Below, piece after piece: positions 32,089 to 32,167 of a DNA stretch of 32,167 nt. Positions within the stretch are counted from its first letter, which is position 1, and the number at the start of each line of letters is the position of its first letter. The notes below the pieces were generated by a model. That model saw only the letters and a program-made list of their open reading frames with translations, was not told where the DNA came from and did not search any database. Both the position numbers and the translations under genes were made by a program. Source of the stretch: DASXRU01 sp039933315. GTDB lineage: Bacteria > Acidobacteriota > Blastocatellia > Pyrinomonadales > Pyrinomonadaceae. The DNA is taken from positions 1 to 32,167 of the forward strand of contig JBDTOI010000027.1 in NCBI GenBank assembly GCA_039933315.1, read 5' to 3'.

Positions 32089-32167
32089 CACCACGCGGTA
32101 GCGGGTGGGTCGCCCGATTGTCGCTTGCCCGTTGAAAATAAAAGAACCCACCCGCTACCGCGTGGTG
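32089..32167. repeat. Inverted repeat, GCGGTAGCGGGYGGG family copy 2, at window edge
   Basis: Arms 32089-32111 and 32145-32167 pair at 22 of 23 positions. The arm core GCGGTAGCGGGTGGG differs at one base from the core in the repeat at 6552-6650. The element reaches the window end and may continue. The stretch 31947-32088 before it shows nothing I can assign. Confidence 0.8.

Overview
The window looks like chromosomal DNA of a GC-rich bacterium, most plausibly an acidobacterium of the Blastocatellia/Pyrinomonadaceae type. This is an inference from gene content: a giant secreted protein that joins a TolB-like propeller, a Solibacter-type (TIGR03437-like) domain, lamin-tail, Big_2, DUF11 and Calx-beta domains; a fused MetH/MetF enzyme; a bacterial GH47 mannosidase; and very many intergenic inverted repeats. 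No rRNA, tRNA, CRISPR array, transposase or phage gene was seen.

Layout. 1-2.6 kb: two + strand nucleotide-sugar genes (NDP-sugar pyrophosphorylase, phosphohexomutase), the second flanked on both sides by copies of one ~120 bp repeat. 2.9-4.0 kb: a 50-residue DUF3309 membrane protein and the DNA repair glycosylase mutM. 4.3-8.8 kb (- strand): a secreted DPP-IV-like peptidase and a POT-family peptide transporter, a plausible peptide scavenging pair, separated by ~670 bp of inverted repeats. 9.1-10.4 kb: a secreted beta-helix protein. 10.4-12.7 kb: promoter, a SAM-II-like riboswitch, an intrinsic terminator, then the methionine gene it probably controls. 12.9-15.7 kb: a SIR2-TPR protein, a candidate NAD-consuming immune effector. 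15.8-17.2 kb: the GH47 mannosidase. 17.3-20.2 kb: a complete Cpx-like envelope stress module (sensor kinase and response regulator facing away from a Spy/CpxP-like protein) with two GTAAA-N5-GTAAA operators placed symmetrically between the divergent promoters. 20.3-29.9 kb: the 3218-residue giant protein with a 1.6 kb internal super-repeat. 30.2-31.9 kb: a TIGR01777 epimerase-like gene and thiG, which converge and overlap by 8 bp.

The main unexplained theme is the intergenic DNA. Almost every gap holds a different family of long, often nested inverted repeat whose arms are themselves short tandem repeats or palindromes. All three well-separated convergent gaps (4.0-4.3, 12.7-12.9 and 20.2-20.3 kb) are filled by one, so a role as two-way transcription terminators is likely for some. 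Starts were reassigned where Shine-Dalgarno evidence favoured it; three genes appear to use TTG.
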